From: CAZYTO01 sp964650405
GTDB taxonomy: Bacteria > Acidobacteriota > Thermoanaerobaculia > Gp7-AA8
DNA: 15,494 bases
Assembly (NCBI GenBank): GCA_964650405.1
Contig: CAZYTO010000127.1
Location: 1 to 15,494, forward strand
Direction of reading: 5' to 3'
Numbering within the stretch: position 1 is the first letter of the stretch; each line of letters begins with the position of its first letter. A program made the position numbers and the translations under genes. Under the pieces are notes generated by a model that was not told the DNA's origin, did not search any database, and worked only from the letters and a program-made list of their open reading frames with translations. Positions 1 to 6,532 of the stretch are shown here, piece after piece.

Positions 1-63
1 AGGCTGAAAGGGCAAACCCGTGCTGCCTCTGGCCCTTTCAGCCTTTCAATCTTTCAGCCTTCC
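1..63. repeat. Octamer inverted repeat, copy 1 (AGGCTGAA / TTTCAGCC)
   Basis: The left arm AGGCTGAAAGGGC and the right arm, built of TTTCAGCC/TTTCAATC octamers (38-60), are complementary around a loop containing TGCTGCCTCT. The element lies downstream of hpf, about 120 bp past its stop. A second copy at 12934-13014 shares a 27-bp identical core (22-48 here, 12972-12998 there) in the same orientation. The left edge is cut by the window, so the left arm may be longer. A role as a transcript 3'-end hairpin is possible, but there is no U-tract on either strand. A dispersed REP-like element fits equally well. Confidence 0.75.
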
Positions 64-87
64 GTCACCGCGCACCCCCCGAATCTT

Positions 88-178
88 GGTGCGAGGCCGT
101 GACGAGGCACACTCATGCCCCGTCACTCATGCCTCATGCCCCTCGGCACTCGGCACTCAGCACTCAGCACCCGGCACT
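88..178. repeat. Heptamer tandem repeats (CTCATGC, then CGGCACT/CAGCACT)
   Basis: From about 112 to 178 the DNA reads as successive 7-mers: CTCATGC, CCCGTCA, CTCATGC, CTCATGC, CCCTCGG, CACTCGG, CACTCAG, CACTCAG, CACCCGG, CACTTCG. A weak complementary segment GTGACGAGGCA (99-109) lies to the left and can pair with TGCCCCGTCAC (116-126). The array ends about 8 bp from the hpf stop codon, so it forms the 3' untranslated region of that gene. The word CTCATGC recurs in reverse complement at 15214-15240. Confidence 0.7.
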
Positions 179-185
179 TCGGTGT

Positions 186-758
186 CTAGAACTCCGGCGC
201 GATGAGCCCGAGGTTGCTGTCCCTCCGCTTGTAGATCACCGAGACCCGGTCCGTGTCCAGGTCGCGGAAGACGATGAACTCGTTCTTGGAGTCGTCGAGG
301 CGCAGGGCCGCCTCTTCGATGGACATGGGACGGATGGGAAGACTGTTGGTCTTGATGATGCGGGGCCGGTTGTGGTCGCCTTCCACGCGGAGGCGGCCCG
401 GCTCGAGCACGTTCACCGCCCACTCCGTCACGCCTTCGGACTTGTTGCGGTTGCCGTCCTTGCGGTGGTGGTCGCGGATGGTCTTGCGGTTCTTCTGGGC
501 CTGGCGCTTCACGTGGTCGAGGGCGAGGTTGATCGCTTCCTGCATCGACTCCCCCGACTCCTGCACGCTCTTCACGTCGTGCTCCTTGCCCACGATGATG
601 ATCTCGCAGATGTTCCGGTACTTCTCCACCTGCAGCATCACCCGCGTGTCGATGACGTCGGCAAAGAGCTTGTCGATGATCCGGGACAGCTTCTTGTCGA
701 CGAGATCGCGGATGTCCGGGGTTACTTCGAAGTTACGTCCAATGATGCCGGTAGACAT
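186..758 (-). CDS. hpf: Ribosome hibernation promoting factor, long form (HPF)
   Basis: A 190-residue protein of the HPF/YfiA family, which binds the 30S decoding region and, in its long form, pairs ribosomes into inactive 100S dimers in stationary phase or starvation. The N-terminal ribosome-binding domain spans about residues 1-105 (MSTGIIGRNFEVTPDIRDLV, then the DHVKRQAQKNRKTIRDHH basic helix). A variable linker follows. The C-terminal dimerisation domain is at about 132-190 (RIIKTNSLPIRPMSIEEAALRL, EFIVFRDLDTDRVSVIYKRRD). An upstream ATG at 773 is in frame, but a strong GGAGGTG Shine-Dalgarno sits 5 nt before the ATG at 758, which decides the start. The gene begins 22 bp after the rpoN stop and is probably cotranscribed with it, as in many Gram-negative bacteria. 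A long-form HPF, rather than the short gamma-proteobacterial type, is expected in this kind of organism. Confidence 0.96.
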   Translation of the reverse strand: MSTGIIGRNFEVTPDIRDLVDKKLSRIIDKLFADVIDTRVMLQVEKYRNICEIIIVGKEHDVKSVQESGESMQEAINLALDHVKRQAQKNRKTIRDHHRKDGNRNKSEGVTEWAVNVLEPGRLRVEGDHNRPRIIKTNSLPIRPMSIEEAALRLDDSKNEFIVFRDLDTDRVSVIYKRRDSNLGLIAPEF

Positions 759-763
759 ACAGG

Positions 764-770
764 CACCTCC
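764..770 (-). promoter_or_regulatory. Ribosome binding site of hpf
   Basis: On the minus strand GGAGGTG lies 5 nt upstream of the ATG at 758 and is the clearest Shine-Dalgarno in the window. It overlaps the codons after the alternative ATG at 773 and therefore argues against that start. Confidence 0.85.
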
Positions 771-780
771 CATTTGATCG

Positions 781-2247
781 TCAGAAAATCTGCTTGCGGT
801 CGGTCGACGAAGGGATGTTCAGCTCGTCGCGGTACTTGGCGACGGTGCGCCGGGCGATGTTGATTCCCTCGTCGTTGAGGATCTTCATGATCTTGGAATC
901 GGATAGCGGCTTCCGCGGATCCTCACCATCAATATAGCCCTGAATCTTCTTTTTGACCGTAAGACTGGAAATGTCCTCACCGGTATCGGAATCGATGCCG
1001 CTGTGGAAGAAGTACTTCATGAGGAAGAGCCCGCGTGGCGTGTGCATGTATTTGTTGGACACCACACGGGATACGGTCGATTCGTGCATCTGGATGTCGT
1101 CGGCCACGTCGCGCAGGACCAGGGGGCGCAGGTAGTCGATGCCCCGCTCCAGGAACTCCCGCTGGTGCTTGACGATGGAGTCCGCGACCTTGTAGATGGT
1201 CCGCTGGCGCTGGTCGAGCGACTTGATCAGCCAGACCGCCGAGCGGATCTTGTCCTTGATGTAGTTGACCGTCTCCCCGTCCGACTTCGAGTCCATCGAG
1301 CTCAGCATGGCCCGGTAGCTGCCGTTGATCCGCAGCTTCGGCATCCCGTCCTCGTTGAGCACGATCACGTACTCGTCCCCCACCTTCTGCACGTAGACGT
1401 CGGGCTCCACGTAGATGGCCCGCTCGTTCGAGTACTTGCGTCCGGGCTTCGGGTCGAGGTGCTTGATGACCTCCACCACGCCCTCCAGGGTCTTGAGGTC
1501 GATGCCCAGGGCCTTGGCGATCTGGACGAAGTGGCGCTGCATGAAGTCGTCCCAGTGATCGCGGACGACCGCCTCGACGTACGGTACGTCGATCTCCAGG
1601 AAGTCGAGCTGGAGCATCAGGCACTCGCGCAGGTCGCGCGCGCCGACGCCGATGGGATCGAGCGACTGCACGGCCTGCACGGCCCGCTCCGCCTCCTCGA
1701 GCTCGTACGGTCCGGCAGCCATGACCTCCTCGATCGTGGCCCGGAGGTAGCCGTCCTCGTCGATGTTGCCGATGATGAACGCGCCGATCGCCTTCGTCAG
1801 GGGCGAGGCGTCGCTCATGTTGAGCTGCCAGGTAAGGTGGTCGGTGAGGTTGGGGGGGCGGCTGAGCGTGTTCTCGAGGGGGAACTCCTCGTGCTCCTCC
1901 GTCATGCGCGGGTTGTAGCCGTACTCGATGTAGTCCTGGAAGTAGGCGTCGTAGTCGATCTCGTCGAAGGAGTCCTTCTCCTTTTCGGTGGTCGCTTCCT
2001 TCGGCGGCTCGGCGGCCTTGGCCTCCTCCTCGGTCTCGGTCTTGGTCTCCTGGACGTCCGCTTCCGCTTCCTCCTGCTTGGTCTCCTCGGTGAGCTCGTC
2101 GAGGAGCGGGTTCTCCAGCAGCTCCTGGTTGAGGACTTCCTGGAGCTCGAGTTTCGACAACTGCAGCAGCTTGATCGCCTGCTGCAGCGAAGGCGTCATG
2201 ATCAGCTTCTGGGCAAGTTTGAGATGGAGTTTCTGTTCTAGTGCCAT
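781..2247 (-). CDS. rpoN: RNA polymerase sigma-54 factor (RpoN)
   Basis: A 488-residue sigma-54. Region I, which contacts the AAA+ activator, is residues 1-50 (LAQKLIMTPSLQQAIKLLQL). Region II, 51-110, is a very acidic Glu-rich linker. The core-binding domain covers about 115-310, and the helix-turn-helix for the -12 element is near 376-402 (LRDVADDIQMHESTVSRVVS). The RpoN box that reads the -24 element is ARRTVAKYRD at 465-474, near the C terminus. The start was placed at the ATG at 2247 because MALEQKLHLKLAQKL matches the family N terminus. A GTG at 2271 would add eight residues with no better ribosome site. The gene starts 36 bp after lptB and is followed by hpf. All functional regions look intact. 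Confidence 0.97.
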   Translation of the reverse strand: MALEQKLHLKLAQKLIMTPSLQQAIKLLQLSKLELQEVLNQELLENPLLDELTEETKQEEAEADVQETKTETEEEAKAAEPPKEATTEKEKDSFDEIDYDAYFQDYIEYGYNPRMTEEHEEFPLENTLSRPPNLTDHLTWQLNMSDASPLTKAIGAFIIGNIDEDGYLRATIEEVMAAGPYELEEAERAVQAVQSLDPIGVGARDLRECLMLQLDFLEIDVPYVEAVVRDHWDDFMQRHFVQIAKALGIDLKTLEGVVEVIKHLDPKPGRKYSNERAIYVEPDVYVQKVGDEYVIVLNEDGMPKLRINGSYRAMLSSMDSKSDGETVNYIKDKIRSAVWLIKSLDQRQRTIYKVADSIVKHQREFLERGIDYLRPLVLRDVADDIQMHESTVSRVVSNKYMHTPRGLFLMKYFFHSGIDSDTGEDISSLTVKKKIQGYIDGEDPRKPLSDSKIMKILNDEGINIARRTVAKYRDELNIPSSTDRKQIF

Positions 2248-2283
2248 GGTCCGGAGACCGGCAGGGAACACAGCTTCGCTCGG

Positions 2284-3072
2284 TCAGTTTAGGTTGAACG
2301 ATTCGCCCAGATAAATGCGCCGGACCTCTGCATCTGCCGAGAGACTTTCAGGGATTCCCTGCCGGAAAATCTCACCTTCTTTGATGATATAAGCGCGATC
2401 CGTGATCTTCAAAGTCTCGCGGACGTTGTGGTCCGTGATGAGGATCCCGATCCCGCGTGCGCGCAGTTGCGAGACGATTCGCTGAATCTCGAACACTGCG
2501 ATTGGATCGATTCCTGCAAAGGGTTCATCTAGCAAGATGAATGCCGGGTTGATGGCCAGGCTGCGGGCGATTTCCACGCGCCGCCGCTCCCCTCCCGACA
2601 GCGAGAACGCGCGGTTCTTCGCAATGTGCGTGATCCCGAATTCCTCCAGCAACTGGCGCGTGCGCCGCTCCCGCTCCGCCAGCGGAAGGTTCATCGTCTC
2701 GAACACCGCCAGCAGGTTCTCTTCCACCGTCAGCTTGCGGAAGACCGAGGCCTCCTGCGGCAGGTAGCTGATGCCCTGCTTGGCCCGCAGGTACATCGGC
2801 AGCGTGGTGATGTCCTCGTCACCCAGGGTCACCCGCCCGTTGTCCGGACGGACCAGGCCCACGATCATGTAGAACGTCGTCGTCTTGCCCGCGCCGTTCG
2901 GCCCCAGCAATCCGACGATCTCTCCCTGCCGGATCTCGACCGACACGCCCCGCACCACCCGCCGCCCCTTGTACACCTTGACCAGGTCGTCCGCCGCCAG
3001 CCGCAGCGGCTCCTCCGCCCCGTCGCCCTTCCGTTCCGTCGTGAACGGCACCACCGTGCTTTCCTCGCCCAT
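2284..3072 (-). CDS. lptB: LPS export ABC transporter ATP-binding protein LptB
   Basis: The cytoplasmic ATPase that powers LPS extraction from the inner membrane by LptB2FG. At 262 residues it is about 20 longer than the E. coli protein, because of a hydrophilic N-terminal extension (1-23). Visible motifs are Walker A GPNGAGKT (57-64), Q-loop YLPQEASVF (Q106), signature LSGGERRR (158-165), Walker B FILLDEPFAGIDP (178-190) and H-loop ITDHNVRET (H215). The FAGIDPIAV and TDHNVRETL segments are typical of LptB rather than other ABC ATPases. It lies 83 bp after the lptC/lptA fusion and 36 bp before rpoN. The permease genes lptF and lptG are not in the window. The exact start could be downstream of 3072, since no clear Shine-Dalgarno is seen. 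Confidence 0.96.
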   Translation of the reverse strand: MGEESTVVPFTTERKGDGAEEPLRLAADDLVKVYKGRRVVRGVSVEIRQGEIVGLLGPNGAGKTTTFYMIVGLVRPDNGRVTLGDEDITTLPMYLRAKQGISYLPQEASVFRKLTVEENLLAVFETMNLPLAERERRTRQLLEEFGITHIAKNRAFSLSGGERRRVEIARSLAINPAFILLDEPFAGIDPIAVFEIQRIVSQLRARGIGILITDHNVRETLKITDRAYIIKEGEIFRQGIPESLSADAEVRRIYLGESFNLN

Positions 3073-3155
3073 CGCGGCGAATCATAAGTCAGAAGGCACA
3101 ACCCTCGACGGTCGCGAGAGCCGTTAACACAATGGTTTTACCTCTGCCTTCGGGC

Positions 3156-5144
3156 TCAGGGTTTCTCTTTGTACGTCCCCGTCGCGCCCTGATTGGGGTT
3201 GGGGCTGAGCAGGTCGACGCGGTTGTGGATGAGATCGAGGACGAACTCCTGGCCGCTGGTCGTGCCGTTCGGGGCGGTGATGACGGCCGGCGCACCCCAC
3301 ACGTAGACCAGGCGCTTGTCCACGAGGTACTGAGCCTTGTCTCCCGTGGCCTTGCGGCTGTTGGGCGGGTCGACGAGCACCACCTTCCCCTCGGCGTCGA
3401 CGCGGTCGATCTTCTTGCCCGCGTCGAAGTTGAAGACGGCGTTGTCGCCGGTCATGTGGCGCGACTCGTCGTCGATGACGACGTTGCCGTGCAGCTCGAT
3501 GCGTCGCTCGGTCTTGTGGGCGAGGAGCGTGTCGCCGCGCGCCAGCAGCGGCGTCTTGCGCACTTCCGTGGCGCTGGTGTTGTAGAGCATCGTCCGCACC
3601 GCGCCCTTGGCCGTGATCTGGTCGCCCGCGCCCTGCACCTGCATCTCGTGCGCGAGCAGCGTGTTCGTGTCCTGCCAGGCCTTCACGTTGCCGGTGAAGA
3701 GGGCCGTCTTCGTGGCCTGCTGCATCGTAACCACGTCGGAATTGACGAACACCGGCTTGCCGGCCGGGAAGACCGTCGTGGCGTTCGCCGACGCCCCGCC
3801 GCTGCCCGGCTTCGAGACGAGCTGGGTGATGACTTCGCCCGAGGCCTTGGCCGTGCCGGCGTGCGGCGAGAATTCGATGAGCTTCGCGCGCAGGCTGCTG
3901 CCGTCCGTGACCACCGTCGGGTCGAAGCCCGGCTGCGCGGTGAGCACGACGTGGTCGTTGGTGATGTCGTAGTTGGCGCGGACGGCCCGGGCGTCGTTCT
4001 TGGGGTCCTTGTAGTGGAAGTTGCCGTTGATCACGGCCATGCCCGGGCGGTGCGTGGCCCCCTCGAAGTTCACCAGCACATTGTCTCCGGTGATCTCCCG
4101 CGGCTCCTCGCCCCCCGTCTCCTTCATCAGCACCTGCTGGTCGGCCTTGATGTCGGTCACGACCTTGTCCTGCAGGCCGACCCGGAACGTCTTGGCGGTG
4201 ATGTCGCGGCGTACTTCGTTCTGCAGCAGGGCGTGGGCCATGTTCGCCCCTTCGCCCACGGCGTTGAACGCGATGATGGTGGACGCCGGCCCGAGCTCGC
4301 TCCAGAAGTGATCGCAGGTCAGCTCCTTCCGCCCCTCGGAGCTCTGTCCGCTGCCGGGAAGGAGCGTCGAATTGGCGCCGAGCTCCATGAGCACGGTGCC
4401 ATGCCCTTCGAGGGCGATGAGGGTGCGGCGGTCCGGCCCGAACTGGCCGTGGAGCTCGGCCGAGTTGAAACGGTCGCGGTCGTGCGTCATGACCACGTTG
4501 CTGTTGAAGTCGACGTTCCCTTCGCGGCGGTGATAGACGCCGTCGTCGGCCAGCACGTGCATGGGCTCGTCGGCCGGCGTCTCCGGGGCCATGGTGGCGT
4601 CGATCTTCTGGGCCAGGTGCACCATCTCCGCCTGCACGTCGACGTCGAGCGCGCCGGCTGTCCCCGTCCACCGGTCGACCTTGAACTGCACGGGGACGTG
4701 GTTGGTGAGGCGGTTGCCGTCGAAGTGCATCTCCGCCGTGCGGATGTCCACGCCGTCGTTCGAGACCAGGTGCACGCCGCCCTTGACGTCGGTCTCCTTC
4801 GTCCCGCTGTTGAACACGGCGCTCGGCGAGGTGAGCGTGTAGATCTGCTTGTTCGGCCGGTAGATGGTCAGGGTGACGTTGTCGAGCGAGTTCCAGCCCG
4901 ATACGAACGAAACGACGATGGTGGCCTTGATGTGCATGGCCAGCCGGCCGTCGACGGTCTGCGTGTCTTCGAAGATGTGCGACACGGCGTTAGGGCGGTC
5001 GAGGACGCGTACCGTCGACGTCGGCGGCGGCGTGGCCTCCCTCTTCGTCGGCTGGCCCCGCCTCCAGTTCATGGCAATGATGGCGATGAAGCCGATGAAC
5101 AGGATCGGGAGGGTGTAGTTGAGGATGCGAACGGTGCGTTGCAT
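3156..5144 (-). CDS. lptC: LptC-LptA fusion, LPS transport periplasmic bridge protein
   Basis: A 662-residue membrane-anchored periplasmic protein. Residues 7-26 form one transmembrane anchor (ILNYTLPILFIGFIAIIA). Residues 45-180 resemble LptC (LTSPSAVFNSGTKETDVKGGV, NDGVDIRTAEMHFDGNRLT). Several OstA/LptA-like beta-jellyroll segments follow, near 195-250, 315-400 and 470-645 (GDQITAKGAVRTMLYN, IELHGNVVIDDESRHMTGDN, VDAEGKVVLVDPPNSRKATG). In E. coli, LptC (191 aa) and LptA (185 aa) are separate; here one chain is long enough for both plus extra repeats of the fold, which could cover much of the periplasmic bridge. Upstream in-frame codons to 5270 were rejected because they lie in repeat DNA and the transmembrane anchor starts naturally at 5144. 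lptB follows directly. The division between LptC and LptA parts is inferred from motif style. Confidence 0.88.
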   Translation of the reverse strand: MQRTVRILNYTLPILFIGFIAIIAMNWRRGQPTKREATPPPTSTVRVLDRPNAVSHIFEDTQTVDGRLAMHIKATIVVSFVSGWNSLDNVTLTIYRPNKQIYTLTSPSAVFNSGTKETDVKGGVHLVSNDGVDIRTAEMHFDGNRLTNHVPVQFKVDRWTGTAGALDVDVQAEMVHLAQKIDATMAPETPADEPMHVLADDGVYHRREGNVDFNSNVVMTHDRDRFNSAELHGQFGPDRRTLIALEGHGTVLMELGANSTLLPGSGQSSEGRKELTCDHFWSELGPASTIIAFNAVGEGANMAHALLQNEVRRDITAKTFRVGLQDKVVTDIKADQQVLMKETGGEEPREITGDNVLVNFEGATHRPGMAVINGNFHYKDPKNDARAVRANYDITNDHVVLTAQPGFDPTVVTDGSSLRAKLIEFSPHAGTAKASGEVITQLVSKPGSGGASANATTVFPAGKPVFVNSDVVTMQQATKTALFTGNVKAWQDTNTLLAHEMQVQGAGDQITAKGAVRTMLYNTSATEVRKTPLLARGDTLLAHKTERRIELHGNVVIDDESRHMTGDNAVFNFDAGKKIDRVDAEGKVVLVDPPNSRKATGDKAQYLVDKRLVYVWGAPAVITAPNGTTSGQEFVLDLIHNRVDLLSPNPNQGATGTYKEKP

Positions 5145-5205
5145 GTACGGCGGCCGCGAAGCGTAACAGGAGACTTGCGGGTTTCGTTCCGCGGGGTGGC
5201 GGGCG

Positions 5206-5455
5206 GGAGGCGGGGGGACCGGGTAACGGGTACCGGGTAACGGGTAACGGTTTACCGGGGCTGGGCCCACCCGTCTGATCCTCGGAACCTGGTACCCGGG
5301 ACCTCTTACCTGGTACCGGCGGGTAACGGGTACCGGTACCGGGTACCGGGGCTGCGCCTACCCGTCTGATCCTCGGAACCTGGTACCCGGGACCTGTTAC
5401 CTGTTACCTGGTTCTGATCCTCGGAATACGGGGACTGATACCTGGTACCCGATAC
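5206..5455. repeat. Double heptamer hairpin with a 91-bp duplication (GTAACGG / CCTGGTA)
   Basis: Two hairpin-like units lie in tandem. Each has a left arm of GTAACGG/GTACCGG heptamers (5214-5253 and 5319-5347), a loop starting GGGGCTG and ending CCCGTCTGATC, and a right arm of CCTGGTA, CCCGGGA, CCTSTTA heptamers (5281-5317 and 5372-5411). The segment 5257-5308 recurs at 5348-5399 with few changes, giving a period of 91 bp. A third partial right arm begins CTGATCCTCGGAA at 5414 and ends near 5455. Many GGTACC and GGTAACC-like words make the whole block self-complementary. The sequence immediately precedes lptC/lptA and is not coding. Confidence 0.85.
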
Positions 5456-5502
5456 TCACGTCTCCGCCGCTCGCCTTCCCCCGCTCGCCCGATCGCTGCC
5501 GA
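5454..5502. repeat. Heptamer repeat, CGCTCGC type, left copy
   Basis: In steps of seven from 5454 the DNA reads ACTCACG, TCTCCGC, CGCTCGC, CTTCCCC, CGCTCGC, CCGATCG, CTGCCGA. The word family (GTCTCC followed by CGCTCGCC) is the same as at 6481-6529 and 11531-11551, in the same orientation. It lies immediately after the stop of the truncated membrane ORF at 5509. Confidence 0.6.
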
Positions 5503-5508
5503 GCCCCC

Positions 5509-6441
5509 CTACCTCCGCGGCGAATACGGACGCATCGTTCGCAGGTCGACATCGAAGACGCAGACGTGCTGCAGGCCGTGCATCCGGATCCAGCGGTCGA
5601 CCTCCTCGTCGTAGTCGCTGTTGTAGGGGTGAAAGAGGTGCCACTCCGTCGGATAGCGTCCGCTGTAGCCGTTGAGGGCAGGCAGCGAGTTGTCGAGGGC
5701 CACCCACGTGGAGGTGACGCCGTAGAGCGGCCAAGCGTCTGGCCAGGTCATGCGGAAGGGATCGGAAGCGCGCTTGATGAAGAACGAGCGGCAGGAAGGA
5801 TCGACATCGATGGGCGCACGCACCCACTGGTCGAAGATCGCCACCGGCCGGCGGAAGTAGAACGTCTCGCCATTCCACGTCGCCGCCATGAGGACGACGA
5901 GCGCCGCCGCCACGACGCTGCGATACGCGCGCGTCCCGCGCGAGAGCGCAAGGCCCGCGGCCAGGACGATGAACAACTCGTAGGCGTAGACGATCCGCCG
6001 CGGATCGCGGATAGCGGCGAACCCGGGGATCGGCGGGGTCACCGTCTTCCAGATCGAGAACGTGCCGAGTTGCAGCGGAACGATGAAGACCACGGCCGAG
6101 AGAACCGCGATCCACAACAGGGCGACCCGCTGGAGCCGCGGCACCGCGCGCGGCAGCACCAGCGCCGCGAGCAGGAGGATGCCGGCCAAGAGGAACGGCC
6201 TGGCCGTTTCATAGGGATGGAGGGCATCCAGCCTCAAGGGCCATGCACCACGCTTCCACGGCTCCTGCTGCTGGAGCACCAGCTCGCCGATGGGAAAGCC
6301 GTGGTGTTCCTGATAGGCCGGCAGGTAGATCCGGAGAAACAGGAGCGTGCCGCCCGCCGCGCCGGCGAGGAAGGACAGCGCCCATGCCCACGGCCGGAAG
6401 AGATGTGCTCTTCGCCGCGCGACGAAGAGCACGATCAGCAT
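5509..6441 (-). CDS. Polytopic membrane protein, probable C-terminal fragment of a GT-C/YfhO-like protein
   Basis: A 310-residue ORF with about five hydrophobic helices (near 1-8, 20-37, 86-100, 106-122 and 156-184) followed by a soluble C-terminal tail of about 100 residues. The segment PPIPGFAAIRDPRRIVYAYELFIVLAAG resembles the conserved loop and helix found about two thirds into large GT-C/YfhO-type membrane proteins, which usually run to 600-800 residues. The N-terminal catalytic half is absent. Hydrophobic coding-like sequence continues upstream of the ATG (NQWQKPFFGAG), and the frame is closed only by the TAG at 6508, which is also the recJ stop codon. No Shine-Dalgarno precedes the ATG. 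Heptamer repeats of the same word family lie at both ends (5454-5502 and 6481-6529). I read it as a 5'-truncated gene, perhaps no longer functional. The family assignment rests on pattern memory only. Confidence 0.6.
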   Translation of the reverse strand: MLIVLFVARRRAHLFRPWAWALSFLAGAAGGTLLFLRIYLPAYQEHHGFPIGELVLQQQEPWKRGAWPLRLDALHPYETARPFLLAGILLLAALVLPRAVPRLQRVALLWIAVLSAVVFIVPLQLGTFSIWKTVTPPIPGFAAIRDPRRIVYAYELFIVLAAGLALSRGTRAYRSVVAAALVVLMAATWNGETFYFRRPVAIFDQWVRAPIDVDPSCRSFFIKRASDPFRMTWPDAWPLYGVTSTWVALDNSLPALNGYSGRYPTEWHLFHPYNSDYDEEVDRWIRMHGLQHVCVFDVDLRTMRPYSPRR

Positions 6442-6480
6442 GCCAGCGCCAAAGAAGGGCTTCTGCCATTGGTTCGAAAC

Positions 6481-6532
6481 GTCCCCCGCTCCTCGTCTCC
6501 CGCTCGCCTACTCGCCACTTGCGTCTCGCGCG
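6481..6532. repeat. Heptamer repeat, CGCTCGC type, across the recJ 3' end
   Basis: From 6481 the plus strand reads in sevens GTCCCCC, GCTCCTC, GTCTCCC, GCTCGCC, TACTCGC, CACTTGC, GTCTCGC. The repeat spans the last codons of recJ (ARDASGE and the stop) and the 5' end of the membrane ORF frame. GTCTCCCGCTCGCC is nearly repeated at 5459-5475 and 11526-11544 in the same orientation. Confidence 0.6.

Larger units (their letters stand above)
5145..5508. other. Gene-free stretch upstream of lptC/lptA
   Basis: This 364-bp stretch separates the stop of the membrane ORF (5509) from the lptC/lptA start (5144). About 250 bp is heptamer repeat DNA (5206-5455), followed by a second heptamer type (5454-5502). 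The promoter of the lpt-rpoN-hpf cluster would be expected here or upstream, but I see no convincing -35/-10 or -24/-12 pair. The 60 bp next to the lptC start is very GC-rich and has no clear Shine-Dalgarno. Confidence 0.7.

Noticed and set aside
2248..2271. GTG start for rpoN at 2271
   Set aside because: Adds MFPAGLRT, which is not family-like; the ATG at 2247 matches the usual N terminus. Not excluded entirely.
5145..5205. Sigma-54 (-24/-12) or sigma-70 promoter for the lptC cluster
   Set aside because: No TGGC-n-TTGC or convincing -35/-10 pair found on the minus strand.
1003..5240. Long plus-strand open frames opposite rpoN (1003-2241) and lptC/lptA (3132-5240)
   Set aside because: They are His/Val/Arg-rich mirror frames caused by high GC at third positions of the genuine minus-strand genes.
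5145..5270. In-frame extension of the lptC/lptA protein by 42 residues from an ATG at 5270
   Set aside because: The extension is encoded partly by heptamer repeat DNA, and the membrane anchor of LptC begins naturally at the ATG at 5144.
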